Positions 1 through 9,975 of a stretch of DNA of 41,126 bases are shown here, piece after piece; the stretch's first letter is position 1, and each line of letters opens with the position of its first letter. The stretch covers positions 1-41,126 of the forward strand of contig NZ_RDBR01000018.1 in NCBI RefSeq assembly GCF_009663775.1, written 5' to 3'. The notes under the pieces were generated by a model. It was not told where the DNA came from. It saw only the letters and a list, made by a program, of their open reading frames with translations, and made no database searches. The stretch is from Lactobacillus sp. 0.1XD8-4. Its GTDB lineage: Bacteria > Bacillota > Bacilli > Lactobacillales > Lactobacillaceae. A program made the position numbers and the translations under genes.

Positions 1-33
1 TTTAGTTTTAACGCTAATTTTGGTCATATAAAA

Positions 34-66
34 TACCCCCAGAGTTGATTTCCAACTCTGGGGGTA
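34..66 (-). terminator. Rho-independent terminator after the kimA/small membrane protein unit
   Basis: A 14-bp perfect stem (TACCCCCAGAGTTG and its complement) closes a 5-nt loop. Read on the minus strand it is followed by TTTTATAT. It lies about 40 nt past the stop of the small membrane protein gene and would end that transcript. No T-run follows on the plus strand. Confidence 0.85.
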
Positions 67-102
67 CACGTCAAATCACCCTAAGCACTAACGACTCTTT
101 GT

Positions 103-363
103 TTAACTTAATACTATCTCAGCAATATCTAAAACTACTATTAAGGCTAAAATACAACTCAAGACTAGTAAAATCCGCCGAGTATGCTGATCTTTATTTT
201 GGAGTTTTTTCCAGTTTAGCCCCGCATACGAACTAAGGATAAGACCACATCCAATAATCCCGTATATTCCTGAATGAAAGCCCCGATTGTCAATGGAATA
301 GCTGGCAGCGAGGAATAAACCAACTGCAAATAATAATCCCCATAGAACCTGTTTTTTATTCAT
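103..363 (-). CDS. Small hydrophobic membrane protein, unknown function
   Basis: I do not recognise this 86-residue protein. It shows three hydrophobic stretches: about residues 5-22, 30-49 (GIYGIIGCGLILSS) and 64-84, separated by short polar, positively charged loops. That predicts a small integral membrane protein with two or three spans. I chose the ATG at 363 because AAGAAAG lies at ribosome-binding distance; an in-frame GTG at 375 leaves no room for that site. It starts 35 nt after the kimA stop and shares its terminator, so the two are probably co-transcribed. A 7-bp inverted repeat (374-397) overlaps its ribosome binding site. Whether it partners with KimA is open. Confidence 0.6.
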   Translation of the reverse strand: MNKKQVLWGLLFAVGLFLAASYSIDNRGFHSGIYGIIGCGLILSSYAGLNWKKLQNKDQHTRRILLVLSCILALIVVLDIAEIVLS

Positions 364-398
364 AGTAATCAACACTTTCTTAATTAATCTAGAAAGTA

Positions 399-2237
399 TT
401 ATTCTTGCAAGTGGTAATTATAACTGGCAACAATAATATTTTCCCGGGAATTTAATAGTGCCCGCAACCGAACACTGGTCTGGTTATGGAGGGCTAATTG
501 CCATGGCCGCTTAGGAATAAATTGCGGTACCAATACTGTCGTAGAGTAATTTCTTGCCTCTGCTCGTTTAGCAATCACATCGACAAAGCGTAACGTTGGT
601 TTAGCAATTGAACGGTAAGAAGAATGAATATCAACGAATCGTACATCTGGATATTCAGCTTTGAATTCGTTAGCGGTCTTATGCTCCTTACCAGGGTTCT
701 CGTCAAACGAGACGTGCATAGCAATTACATAATCACCAATTGAGCGAGCGTAGTTGATTGCGCCGCGGGTCACTCGGGTAACATTACCAACAAGCACAAT
801 AACTGTTGCTCCATCATAATCATGTAATTGCACTTTTGTTTTCTCCGCAACTCTTAATTGTGCCGCAACCTTAACGTAATGACGATGGACCGTATGGAAC
901 ATCCATAATAGTAACGGCATAATAATCAAGTAAGGCCACACATTAGCAAAGTGTTGCCAGAAAAGGCAGATAACAAGGGCAAATGAGATTAAAGCCCCCA
1001 CAAGGTTGATGAAAGCCTTACCGAGCCAGAAACCTTCTCGTTCACGGAACCAGTGAATAATCATTCCTGACTGTGACAAAGTAAATGGCACAAATACCCC
1101 GACTGCATACAACGGAATTAACATGTTAGTCTGACCATGGAAAATTAAAATTAAAATAATCGCACCGATAGCTAATGAAATAATCCCATTGGAATATCCT
1201 AAACGGTCACCACGGTCCATAAATGCGTGAGGCATATACTTATCCTTTGCCATATTGAAGGCTAGAATTGGGAAAGCAGAAAACCCAGTATTAGCAGCGA
1301 CTGCTAAGATCATAGCTGTTGACAACTGCAACATATAGAAGCCAAGCCCGTGACCACCAAAAATTTGCGCCGCCATCTGGGAAAGAATCGTCGTCCGCGA
1401 ATTAGGAACCACTCCTAGATAAAAACTAAAGAAGATAACTGCAATAAAGAAGAAGGCCAAAATGGCACTCATAATTGCAAGCGTAGTTGACGCATTCTTT
1501 TCTTTAGGCTTGTTAAAGTTAGGAACAGCATTACTTACCGCTTCAACCCCTGTTAAGGATGAAGAACCAGCAGAAAACGCCCGAATCAGCAAGACAAATG
1601 ACATTCCTGAAACCGGGGTACCATAATCAACAATTGCCTTGTAATGGATATGGCCCGTAGCTATATTATAGCCACCCCAAATGACCATGATAATCATCAT
1701 AATGACAAAGAAATAAACGGGGATTGTCAAGAAATTAGCACTCTCACTCATCCCCCGTAAGTTCATAAACATAATTAACAAAACAATAATAATCCCGAGG
1801 GGAATCGAAAATTTATACAATGCTGGAACAGCTGAAGTAATCGCTTCAACTCCTGATGTCGTCGATACGGCAACAGTCAACATATAGTCAACCAACAAGG
1901 AGCCTCCAGCGAACAAGCCACCATTGCTCCCCCAATTTCTTGTCGCAACAACATACGCACCCCCACCACTTGGATAGGCATGAATAATTTGCTGATATGA
2001 TAACGTAATCGCCAACAATAGGATCAAAACAATCGCCGCAATTGGAATTGAATACCAAATTGCAGCTGCCGATAAAGTAACTAAAACAGTCGTAATCTGT
2101 TCCGGTCCATAAGCAACTGACGATATCGCATCAGATGAAAGCATTGCTAATGCTTTAAACTTGGTTAGATGTGTCTGCCCCTCATCAAGGGTTTTTAACG
2201 GTTTCCCGATCAAAACACGTTTTAAATAGCGCCACAT
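399..2237 (-). CDS. kimA: KimA-type high-affinity potassium importer (APC superfamily)
   Basis: This 612-residue protein resembles Bacillus subtilis KimA (YdaO, 607 aa) along its whole length: N-terminal RYLKRVLIGKPLKTLDEGQ, then LTKFKALAMLSSDAISSVAYG, a YPSGGGAYVVA segment near residue 90, about 12 membrane spans, and a soluble C-terminal domain from about residue 470 (VIVLVGNVTRVTRGAINYA). The family imports K+ with protons as a dimer and is inhibited by c-di-AMP in B. subtilis. I placed the start at the ATG at 2237, directly behind AAGGAGGATAGT; an upstream in-frame TTG overlaps that ribosome binding site. It has its own promoter and a short leader without room for a ydaO riboswitch. Identity is confident by similarity; c-di-AMP control here is inferred. 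Confidence 0.9.
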   Translation of the reverse strand: MWRYLKRVLIGKPLKTLDEGQTHLTKFKALAMLSSDAISSVAYGPEQITTVLVTLSAAAIWYSIPIAAIVLILLLAITLSYQQIIHAYPSGGGAYVVATRNWGSNGGLFAGGSLLVDYMLTVAVSTTSGVEAITSAVPALYKFSIPLGIIIVLLIMFMNLRGMSESANFLTIPVYFFVIMMIIMVIWGGYNIATGHIHYKAIVDYGTPVSGMSFVLLIRAFSAGSSSLTGVEAVSNAVPNFNKPKEKNASTTLAIMSAILAFFFIAVIFFSFYLGVVPNSRTTILSQMAAQIFGGHGLGFYMLQLSTAMILAVAANTGFSAFPILAFNMAKDKYMPHAFMDRGDRLGYSNGIISLAIGAIILILIFHGQTNMLIPLYAVGVFVPFTLSQSGMIIHWFREREGFWLGKAFINLVGALISFALVICLFWQHFANVWPYLIIMPLLLWMFHTVHRHYVKVAAQLRVAEKTKVQLHDYDGATVIVLVGNVTRVTRGAINYARSIGDYVIAMHVSFDENPGKEHKTANEFKAEYPDVRFVDIHSSYRSIAKPTLRFVDVIAKRAEARNYSTTVLVPQFIPKRPWQLALHNQTSVRLRALLNSRENIIVASYNYHLQE

Positions 2238-2276
2238 ACTATCCTCCTTCAATCTTTACAATTTTTATAGGTGACC

Positions 2277-2305
2277 ATACTACAATTTCTGATCAAATTT
2301 TGCAA
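2277..2305 (-). promoter_or_regulatory. kimA promoter
   Basis: On the minus strand TTGCAA (2300-2305) and TAGTAT (2277-2282) are 17 bp apart, with an extended TG before the -10. The implied leader is only about 30 nt, so no ydaO-type c-di-AMP riboswitch can lie between this start and kimA. Confidence 0.6.
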
Positions 2306-2321
2306 TACACAAATGGCTAAA

Positions 2322-3929
2322 TTAATCTTCTAATGGTAGTTTTACCTTTGCATTTACCTTTTCTGCCGCAGGATCAATCTTTTTCATGCGACTAGCAACT
2401 GCCCACCAATAAAAGCCAAGGGAACAAATAATAATTATAACAAAGTCCCATGGATATTTAAGCCAATCCTGACCACCAAAACCTTCACTACCAATATATG
2501 AAATGATTGAAATAAAAATTAGATAAGCCAACATCCAATAACAGTTGCGCAAGTCCTTTAATCCCCTTGCGTGTCGATAGCGAATTTCATAGTAAAGGTA
2601 GATTGGCAGTCCTAATAAAATAACGCCAATAACCTGAACAGTGGTCGGCCACATTGTCCAATATATTGACAAACTAGTCAAGACAAACGCAAACGGAGCT
2701 AGCCACGACATAAAGCGAGGGTTAAACGGCCGTTTTAAATCTGCCCGCATTTTCCGTAATGAAATCACTGTTACTGGCCCGGTGAGATAAGCAATCAAGG
2801 TCGACCCTGTGATAACCGTTGCTAATAAGCTCCAATTACGGAAAAGACTAACCATAATAACAGCTAAAATTAAATCAACGACCATGGCAAATCGCGGAAT
2901 CATGTATCGCCGTTCAAGACGACCAAGCCACTGCGGTAAATGACCAGTATGCGTCATCGCTGCCAATGCCCGCGAGGCCGTTGCCACAAACGCAACACCG
3001 GTCCCAAATGGTGAAACAAAAGCATCCATATACAACAAAATTGCCAGCCAATTCATCCCTAGTAAAATCGCAATATCTGCAAAAGGCGATGTGTAGTTAA
3101 TCCCGTGCCAGCCCTTTTGTGTTAATAATCCTGGGTCAATCGCCCCAATAAATGCAACTTGTAACATAATATAAATAACTGCAGTAATAATCATCGAGAT
3201 AAGTACCCCGCGGACAATATTTTTATGGGGATTGACCATCTCGCCACCCATATTTATTACTGTCTGAAAGGCATCATACGACATAATGATTCCTGATACA
3301 GCCGCGGCCTCAAAGATGGACCGACTTCCATATGGCATAAAAGTATTAACACTATGACCAAAATTTCCCGGATGAAAACCTGCTACAATCAGCATCACAA
3401 TCGTCAGGGTCGGTAATAGGATCTTGAAAATTGATATAAGGTTGGTAAAACGCGTCATCAACTTCACTGACCAGAAATTTATCAACGTGAATACCAACAT
3501 AAAACCAAATACGACCAATAATCCCGGAGTGGTAATATTACCATTTTTCATGAAATGGTGGGTCCAATTTGCCCACGCCCACGGCCATGAACTCATATAT
3601 TGCACTGAGGCGACTGCTTCCATAGGGACAAGAGTTATCAACGAAATCCAATTTGCCCATGCCGCAATAAAGCCTAGTAGGGGGCCATGACTGTACTGCG
3701 CGTAACGACTCATTCCCCCGCTTTCTGGAAACATTGCCCCCAATTCAACATACGTGAGGGCAATACTGATAATAATTACTGCCCCTAAGATCCAAGAAAT
3801 GATTGCCGCCGGACCAGCCACTTTTGCCGCCGTTCCCGCACCAAATAGCCATCCAGACCCGATCAATGAATTAAGGGCAAGCATTACTCCCGAAAAAAGA
3901 GTAATTTTTTGGAACTTTACCTTTTCCAT
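2322..3929 (-). CDS. APC amino acid permease, aspartate:proton symporter (YveA/AspP)-like
   Basis: This 535-residue polytopic protein belongs to the amino acid-polyamine-organocation superfamily. The first span has the family's broken helix (ALNSLIGSGWLFG, about residues 18-30). Segments such as SWILGA, ELGAMFPESGG, YSHGPLLGF, the VAFIGAI/GW region and the late SYIGSEGFGG resemble Bacillus subtilis YveA (AspP), an aspartate/proton symporter. Substrate is therefore inferred as an acidic amino acid but not proven. The ATG at 3929 follows AAAGGAAC by about 8 nt. It stops 85 nt before kimA, which has its own promoter, so this is likely a separate unit with possible readthrough. I saw no convincing promoter for it. 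Confidence 0.85.
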   Translation of the reverse strand: MEKVKFQKITLFSGVMLALNSLIGSGWLFGAGTAAKVAGPAAIISWILGAVIIISIALTYVELGAMFPESGGMSRYAQYSHGPLLGFIAAWANWISLITLVPMEAVASVQYMSSWPWAWANWTHHFMKNGNITTPGLLVVFGFMLVFTLINFWSVKLMTRFTNLISIFKILLPTLTIVMLIVAGFHPGNFGHSVNTFMPYGSRSIFEAAAVSGIIMSYDAFQTVINMGGEMVNPHKNIVRGVLISMIITAVIYIMLQVAFIGAIDPGLLTQKGWHGINYTSPFADIAILLGMNWLAILLYMDAFVSPFGTGVAFVATASRALAAMTHTGHLPQWLGRLERRYMIPRFAMVVDLILAVIMVSLFRNWSLLATVITGSTLIAYLTGPVTVISLRKMRADLKRPFNPRFMSWLAPFAFVLTSLSIYWTMWPTTVQVIGVILLGLPIYLYYEIRYRHARGLKDLRNCYWMLAYLIFISIISYIGSEGFGGQDWLKYPWDFVIIIICSLGFYWWAVASRMKKIDPAAEKVNAKVKLPLED

Positions 3930-4030
3930 CTCATAGTTCCTTTCAATATATATTTAGTTAAATTTTTACACTCATTTACTTTACCACAATTTAAGGTCTT
4001 TAGATTAACTTAATAATCAGGACATAAAAA

Positions 4031-4074
4031 AGAGCGGAAAACAAAACTAATTTGTTAGTTTGTCCGCCCCCTCT
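4031..4074 (-). terminator. Terminator after the YbaK/PrdX-like gene
   Basis: An imperfect long hairpin pairs AGAGCGGAAAAC...ACTAA with TTAGT...TCCGC...CTCT. On the minus strand it is followed by TTTTTT, so it ends the deacylase transcript before the permease gene. Confidence 0.7.
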
Positions 4075-4135
4075 TAATAAAGGTAGTTAAGTTAATAAAG
4101 TTTGGATTACTTTTTGGTCTCAGGTTTTCTCTTCC

Positions 4136-4621
4136 TTATAAAGAAAGGATTTCAACCTGGTTGCCCCACTTTTTTATCAGCTGAACTAAATCGTCCACCT
4201 TAAGAATAACTGTTGCTGTATTATCGTTCGGGTGACAGCCAATCAGTTCGTCATTTAAAATATCACGATCCAGAATAAAGGTAATATCGTGCGCAGCGTT
4301 ATTCATCAGATTAAACGGTGAAACTGCACCGCTTCTTATTGCTAGCTTATTCGTTAAATCTGTTTGACTGGCAAAGGATAAACGTCCTGACTGTAAGCTT
4401 AGTTTTAGCTTTTTCATGTCAAGCCGCTTATTTTCTAACACGGCAACAAGGTAATATTTTTCTTTACTTTTTAAAAATAGGTTCTTTGTCCGCCCAAATT
4501 GATATCCCTTAACATACCTATCTGCTTCCTCAGCAGTATAGACAGGTGGATGGGTAACAACTTGGTAGTTAATGTTAACATCATCTAAATACTTTAATAC
4601 TTGCTTATTACTAATCGCCAT
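4136..4621 (-). CDS. YbaK/ProX-family aminoacyl-tRNA editing deacylase (PrdX-like)
   Basis: This 161-residue single-domain protein matches the YbaK/prolyl-tRNA synthetase-associated domain. It has HPPVYTAEEAD near residue 24, then GRTKNLFLKSK, a VLENKRLDMKKL strand-helix, a GAVSPFNLMNN segment near residue 98 and a late GCHPNDNTATV motif. Free-standing members hydrolyse wrongly charged tRNA-Pro or related species in trans (PrdX/ProX: Ala-tRNA-Pro; YbaK: Cys-tRNA-Pro), and the motif set fits PrdX/ProX better. The exact mischarged substrate cannot be read from sequence. The ATG at 4621 follows AAGGAG. It is monocistronic, placed between the groEL terminator and its own. Confidence 0.85.
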   Translation of the reverse strand: MAISNKQVLKYLDDVNINYQVVTHPPVYTAEEADRYVKGYQFGRTKNLFLKSKEKYYLVAVLENKRLDMKKLKLSLQSGRLSFASQTDLTNKLAIRSGAVSPFNLMNNAAHDITFILDRDILNDELIGCHPNDNTATVILKVDDLVQLIKKWGNQVEILSL

Positions 4622-4737
4622 TTTTACTCCTTACAGCAAAAGAACGCGGTCCCGAACTGGCAATTCCACTGATGATTTATCAACGTTTGAAGTACCTGTC
4701 AGCTACTCCGCTGTAACATTTTCTGCTTGAAAATAAT

Positions 4738-4765
4738 AAAGCGGCTGAGAAAACTCAGTCGCTTT
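4738..4765 (-). terminator. groESL terminator
   Basis: AAAGCGGCTGAG and CTCAGTCGCTTT form a 12-bp stem (one mismatch or wobble) with an AAAA loop. On the minus strand it is followed by TTATTATTTTC, 16 nt past the groEL stop. Confidence 0.85.
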
Positions 4766-4780
4766 AGCATCTTCAAGTTA

Positions 4781-6406
<1,626 letters not shown>

Positions 6407-6492
6407 TTATGTCACCTCAAAATTGATTTCATTTTTCGAGACGGTGAAGGAAAACGATCCTTCAACCTCAATAATTTTCAAATAATAATTTT

Positions 6493-6777
6493 TTATTCAA
6501 CAATTGCTACTAAGTCCTTAGCATGAACAACTAAGTACTTTTCACCGTCATATTCTACTTCGTTGCCAGCGTACTTATCAAATAATACGCGGTCGCCTTC
6601 CTTAACAGCTGGAGCAAGCTTTTGTCCGTTGTCTAAAGTACGACCTTCTCCAACGGCAATAACCTTTCCAGTAGTTGGCTTTTCCTTTACGTTAGAAGCA
6701 AGGACAATTCCACCAACTGTCTTTTCTTCTTCAGTTTCAGCTTTTAGAACAACGCGATCTCCTAATGGTTTTAACAC
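6493..6777 (-). CDS. groES: Co-chaperonin GroES
   Basis: This 94-residue protein is GroES at its usual length. It opens with [12 protein letters not shown] and contains the mobile loop ([13 protein letters not shown], about residues 16-30), [20 protein letters not shown] and the closing [14 protein letters not shown]. Seven copies cap the GroEL ring. It is the first gene of the groESL operon; its start is 34 nt downstream of the CIRCE element, so HrcA repression and heat induction are expected. hrcA is not in this window. Confidence 0.99.
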   Translation of the reverse strand: MLKPLGDRVVLKAETEEEKTVGGIVLASNVKEKPTTGKVIAVGEGRTLDNGQKLAPAVKEGDRVLFDKYAGNEVEYDGEKYLVVHAKDLVAIVE

Positions 6778-6810
6778 GTTAATCCCTCCATCTTGTTAAT
6801 AAATTTATTT

Positions 6811-6837
6811 TTAGCACTCAAAACGTTTAAGTGCTAA
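6811..6837 (-). promoter_or_regulatory. CIRCE operator (HrcA binding site) of groESL
   Basis: TTAGCACTC-N9-AAGTGCTAA matches the CIRCE consensus TTAGCACTC-N9-GAGTGCTAA at 17 of 18 positions. The one mismatch is the first base of the right arm as read on the plus strand. It lies between the -10 and the groES start, the usual place for HrcA repression. Confidence 0.95.
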
Positions 6838-6848
6838 CCACATATTTA

Positions 6849-6876
6849 AATATAACATGTTATTTCCAAAATGCAA
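6849..6876 (-). promoter_or_regulatory. groES promoter
   Basis: Minus-strand TTGCAT (6871-6876) and TATATT (6849-6854) are 16 bp apart and lie just upstream of the CIRCE element, giving a vegetative-type promoter under HrcA control. Confidence 0.6.
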
Positions 6877-6965
6877 TAAAAACACTTTGACTTTTTTTGA
6901 CCATCAAACATTTTTAAATATGCTAGTTATAACTAAACGTTGATTTGAGTGGTTATTAATATACA

Positions 6966-7007
6966 AAAAGCACTAGTTTAACGCTTCCATTAAACCAATG
7001 CTCTTTT
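6966..7007 (-). terminator. rex terminator
   Basis: AGCACTAGTTTAA and TTAAACCAATGCT pair with two mismatches around an 8-nt loop. The hairpin is followed by TTTTTG on the minus strand (and CTTTTAA on the plus strand). It separates rex from the groESL promoter. Confidence 0.75.
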
Positions 7008-7012
7008 AATAA

Positions 7013-7657
7013 TTATTCAACTGAATCTTCACTATAATTTTTAATGAAGTAAATCAACGTCTGTAATTCATTTGTTAAATCTATATTTTGTACCTGAACA
7101 TTCTTTGGCACGGATAACCGTACGGGAGTAAAGTTAAGGATTCCCTTTACACCTGCCTCAACCAATTGGTCAGCAACATGCTGTGCTTTGATCCCAGGAA
7201 CAGTCAAAATAACAACATCAATCTGTTGTTCTTTTAATTGCTTAACCATGTCTTCAGAAGGATAGATTGGGATACCACTCTTAACAGTGTTAGCGTATTC
7301 TGGCTTAGTATCAAAGGCAGCACTGATCCGCAAATTTGTATCTTGATGGAAATTGAAGTTTAATAAGGCGCTCCCTAAACTACCAACCCCCACTAAGGCA
7401 ACACTAACTAAAGAGTCCTGATGAAGGATTCCCTTAAAAAACTTCAACAAACTCTCCACATCGTAACCGTAGCCCCGTTTACCAAGTTCACCAAAATATG
7501 AAAAGTCACGACGAATCGTTGCAGAATCAACCTGCACTGCTTCTGATAGCTCAGTCGATGAAACCCGTTGCTTATTTGCATCCTTCAATACATTTAAATA
7601 ACGGAAGTAAATCGGCAACCGTTTGGCAGTTGCTCGTGGAATCTTTTTATTAACCAT
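7013..7657 (-). CDS. rex: Redox-sensing transcriptional repressor Rex
   Basis: This 214-residue protein is Rex at its usual length. The N-terminal winged helix (residues 1-80) has [16 protein letters not shown] and the recognition segment [23 protein letters not shown]. The Rossmann domain begins at [14 protein letters not shown] (G90-G95) and binds NADH or NAD+. Rex dimers leave DNA when NADH/NAD+ rises, turning on fermentation and NADH-reoxidising genes. The ATG at 7657 follows AAAGG. A Rex-like box overlaps the -35 of its own promoter, suggesting autoregulation, and adhE in this window carries Rex boxes. In Bacillus, rex also lies between the ydiF and groESL loci, supporting the assignment. 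Confidence 0.97.
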   Translation of the reverse strand: MVNKKIPRATAKRLPIYFRYLNVLKDANKQRVSSTELSEAVQVDSATIRRDFSYFGELGKRGYGYDVESLLKFFKGILHQDSLVSVALVGVGSLGSALLNFNFHQDTNLRISAAFDTKPEYANTVKSGIPIYPSEDMVKQLKEQQIDVVILTVPGIKAQHVADQLVEAGVKGILNFTPVRLSVPKNVQVQNIDLTNELQTLIYFIKNYSEDSVE

Positions 7658-7775
7658 TCTACCTTTGTTCCTCCTAAAATTAGTTTTTTCTCCTGCCTAG
7701 TTTGCCAACTGATTGCTAGGTTTAATTATGGATAAACTTACTAATTTTTACTTTGTGAAATTTAAGTCTGTGTAT

Positions 7776-7815
7776 ATTCTAGCAATTAAACTATTTTTTG
7801 TGAACTAAAATACAA
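7776..7815 (-). promoter_or_regulatory. rex promoter with an overlapping Rex-like operator
   Basis: On the minus strand TTCACA (7799-7804) and TAGAAT (7776-7781) are 17 bp apart, with an extended TG before the -10. The 18-bp sequence TTGTGAACTAAAATACAA (7798-7815) covers the -35 and matches the Rex consensus TTGTGAA-N4-TTCACAA well in its left half, with ACAA kept on the right. The same region also lies upstream of the divergent ABC-F gene. Confidence 0.5.
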
Positions 7816-7900
7816 AAATATTTTCAAATTTTTATTTAAAATTAGAAATCTGCTAAAATAAAATCATATCAAATTAACGGAATTACAATGAGGTTTCAAA

Positions 7901-9829
7901 ATGTTACTTTTACAAACAAATGACGTTACCCGGCGATTTGGCGCGGACGTTTTATTTCACAATATGAATTTACAAATCCAAGAGCACGGTCGGACTGCCC
8001 TCGTCGGCCGTAACGGTGCCGGCAAAACAACCTTTTTAAAAATGATTGCCGGCATTACTGAACCTGACGAAGGGACCATAACCAAAGCCAAGGACCTGAC
8101 AATCGGTTATCTCGCCCAGGACCAGGGACTTGATAGTCAAAATAGCATTTGGTCTGAGCTTGACACAGTTTTTACGCCATTACATAAGATGGAAAAACAG
8201 ATTCACGACCTTGAGCAGCAGCTTGGCGAACTCGATAGCAGCAGTGAGCATTATCAACAAATTCTGGCCTCCTATGATACATTGCAAACATCGTTTAAGA
8301 AGCAAGGCGGATATGAATATGCTTCTCGGATGCGGGGAATTTTACACGGGTTCGGTTTTGACGAAGATACTTATGATACCCCGATTAACTCCCTTTCTGG
8401 TGGACAAAAGACAAAATTAGCCCTCGCTAAGATTCTCCTTCAAGCGCCAGGACTATTAATCTTAGACGAACCAACAAACCATTTAGACATGAATATCTTA
8501 GCGTGGCTTGAAGACTACCTCAAAAGTTATCAAGGGGCCCTCCTCATCGTCTCCCACGACCGGTACTTCCTTGACCGTGTTGTTAATGACGTGTATGACC
8601 TTGATAACAAGACCCTTACCCACTATACCGGTAACTACACCCAGTTTGTTCAACACAAGCAAGAGCGGCTTCAAGCAGAATGGAAGCACTATGACCAACA
8701 GCAAAAAAAGATCGCTAAGCTTGAAGATTTTGTCAATCGTAATATCGTCCGCGCTTCAACTACTAAACGAGCCCAAGCACGCCGTAAACAATTAGAGAAA
8801 ATGGAACGTCTCGACCGTCCAGAAACTGATGACAAGTCTATTCATTTCCATTTTCACGCAGATAAAGCAAGCGGAAATGAAGTCCTCGATGTGGAGCAGG
8901 CAAAAGTCGGCTATCACGAACAGGTACTTGCCGGCCCGCTCTCATTCACCGTTCGTAAGCCGCAACGAATCGGGATTGTTGGCCCCAACGGAATCGGCAA
9001 GTCAACCTTACTCAAATCAATTCTCCATAAAATCCCGCTTATTAGCGGAACAATCAAGATGGGGGCAAACCTTGAAATTGGCTACTACGACCAGGAGCAG
9101 CAACAATTGCACCCCCATAAGACTGTCCTTGAAGAAGTATGGGATGACCATCCAGAAGTGCCAGAAAAAGATATTCGTTCCTTGCTTGGTAGTTTCTTAT
9201 TTGTGGGTGATGATGTTTATAAGGTTGTCCATGAACTTTCTGGTGGAGAAAAAGCCCGTCTTGAATTAACCAAATTATCATTCAAATCAATTAACTTCTT
9301 AATTCTTGATGAACCTACAAACCACCTTGATATTGATAGCCGTGAAGTTCTTGAAAGTGCAATTAATGAATTTGACGGTACTGTGTTGTTTATTTCCCAT
9401 GACCGGTACTTTATCAATCAAGTTGCTACAGATATTTTGGCAATGCAGCAAAACGGCATCAAACATTACGAAGGGGACTATGACGACTACCTTGCCACTA
9501 AGGATAAGGAAAATCCTACTATTGTCGAAAGCGCCAATACTAATAAGGGAGCAGCCGGCAAGCAATCCTACCAGCAAAATAAGGAGCAGCAACGGGCACG
9601 GCGGAAAATCCAGCGACAAGTGGATAGCCTTGAAAAAGAAATGGCAGACTTAGAAAACCAGCAAAGTGCTGTTCAAGAGCAGATGAGTCAACCAGAAATT
9701 GCTACTGATATTGGTAAGCTAACCGACCTGCAAAAACAGCTCGATGCACTTGCGGCAAAGGCAGAAGAAGTTGAACTTGCTTGGACCGAAGCAGCAGAAA
9801 AGCTAGAGGACTTCGACCAGCAAAATTAA
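7901..9829 (+). CDS. ydiF: ABC-F family ATPase, YdiF-like
   Basis: This 642-residue protein has two ABC domains and no membrane spans, the hallmark of ABC-F proteins. Walker A motifs are GRNGAGKT (residues 36-43) and GPNGIGKS (about 361). Signatures are LSGGQKTK (about 165) and LSGGEKAR (about 446), with LILDEPTNHLD in both halves. The inter-domain linker (about 230-310) is basic and helical, and the last 100 residues are a Q/E/K-rich coiled coil. ABC-F proteins act on the ribosomal E site; antibiotic-resistance members are a subset, and nothing here marks this one as such. Length and position beside rex match B. subtilis YdiF. GAGG before the ATG is a modest ribosome binding site. Function in translation quality control is inferred. 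Confidence 0.9.
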   Translation: MLLLQTNDVTRRFGADVLFHNMNLQIQEHGRTALVGRNGAGKTTFLKMIAGITEPDEGTITKAKDLTIGYLAQDQGLDSQNSIWSELDTVFTPLHKMEKQIHDLEQQLGELDSSSEHYQQILASYDTLQTSFKKQGGYEYASRMRGILHGFGFDEDTYDTPINSLSGGQKTKLALAKILLQAPGLLILDEPTNHLDMNILAWLEDYLKSYQGALLIVSHDRYFLDRVVNDVYDLDNKTLTHYTGNYTQFVQHKQERLQAEWKHYDQQQKKIAKLEDFVNRNIVRASTTKRAQARRKQLEKMERLDRPETDDKSIHFHFHADKASGNEVLDVEQAKVGYHEQVLAGPLSFTVRKPQRIGIVGPNGIGKSTLLKSILHKIPLISGTIKMGANLEIGYYDQEQQQLHPHKTVLEEVWDDHPEVPEKDIRSLLGSFLFVGDDVYKVVHELSGGEKARLELTKLSFKSINFLILDEPTNHLDIDSREVLESAINEFDGTVLFISHDRYFINQVATDILAMQQNGIKHYEGDYDDYLATKDKENPTIVESANTNKGAAGKQSYQQNKEQQRARRKIQRQVDSLEKEMADLENQQSAVQEQMSQPEIATDIGKLTDLQKQLDALAAKAEEVELAWTEAAEKLEDFDQQN

Positions 9830-9923
9830 TAATCTCTTTAATTTTCATCGTTCCCACTACCAACCGCCTGTCATGCCTATTTTCTTCCAAGTTTATTTCG
9901 ATGATTAATATTTCACTCTCCTG

Positions 9924-9929
9924 TATAAT
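9924..9929 (+). promoter_or_regulatory. Probable promoter of the SDR gene (extended -10)
   Basis: CTGTATAAT gives a consensus TATAAT with an extended TG. No good -35 precedes it (best TGATTA at 16 bp). The start codon follows about 45 bp downstream. Confidence 0.5.
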
Positions 9930-9975
9930 TAAGCTATAGCTTTTATAAATTAATTTATGCAGAGGAGGAAGGACC

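Noticed and set aside
4622-4737. GGGACCGCG before the PrdX-like gene, resembling a T-box core
   Set aside because: Only about 116 nt separate the groEL terminator from the gene, too short for Stem I. The essential T of TGGN is C here, and no terminator hairpin follows. Perhaps a remnant or chance.
8508-9653. Alternative-frame ORFs within the ABC-F gene
   Set aside because: Their translations match no family and they lie within the continuous ABC-F frame with intact motifs.
7901-9829. ABC-F protein as an antibiotic-resistance determinant
   Set aside because: Its length, motifs and place next to rex fit the housekeeping YdiF type, and nothing in the linker or context points to resistance.
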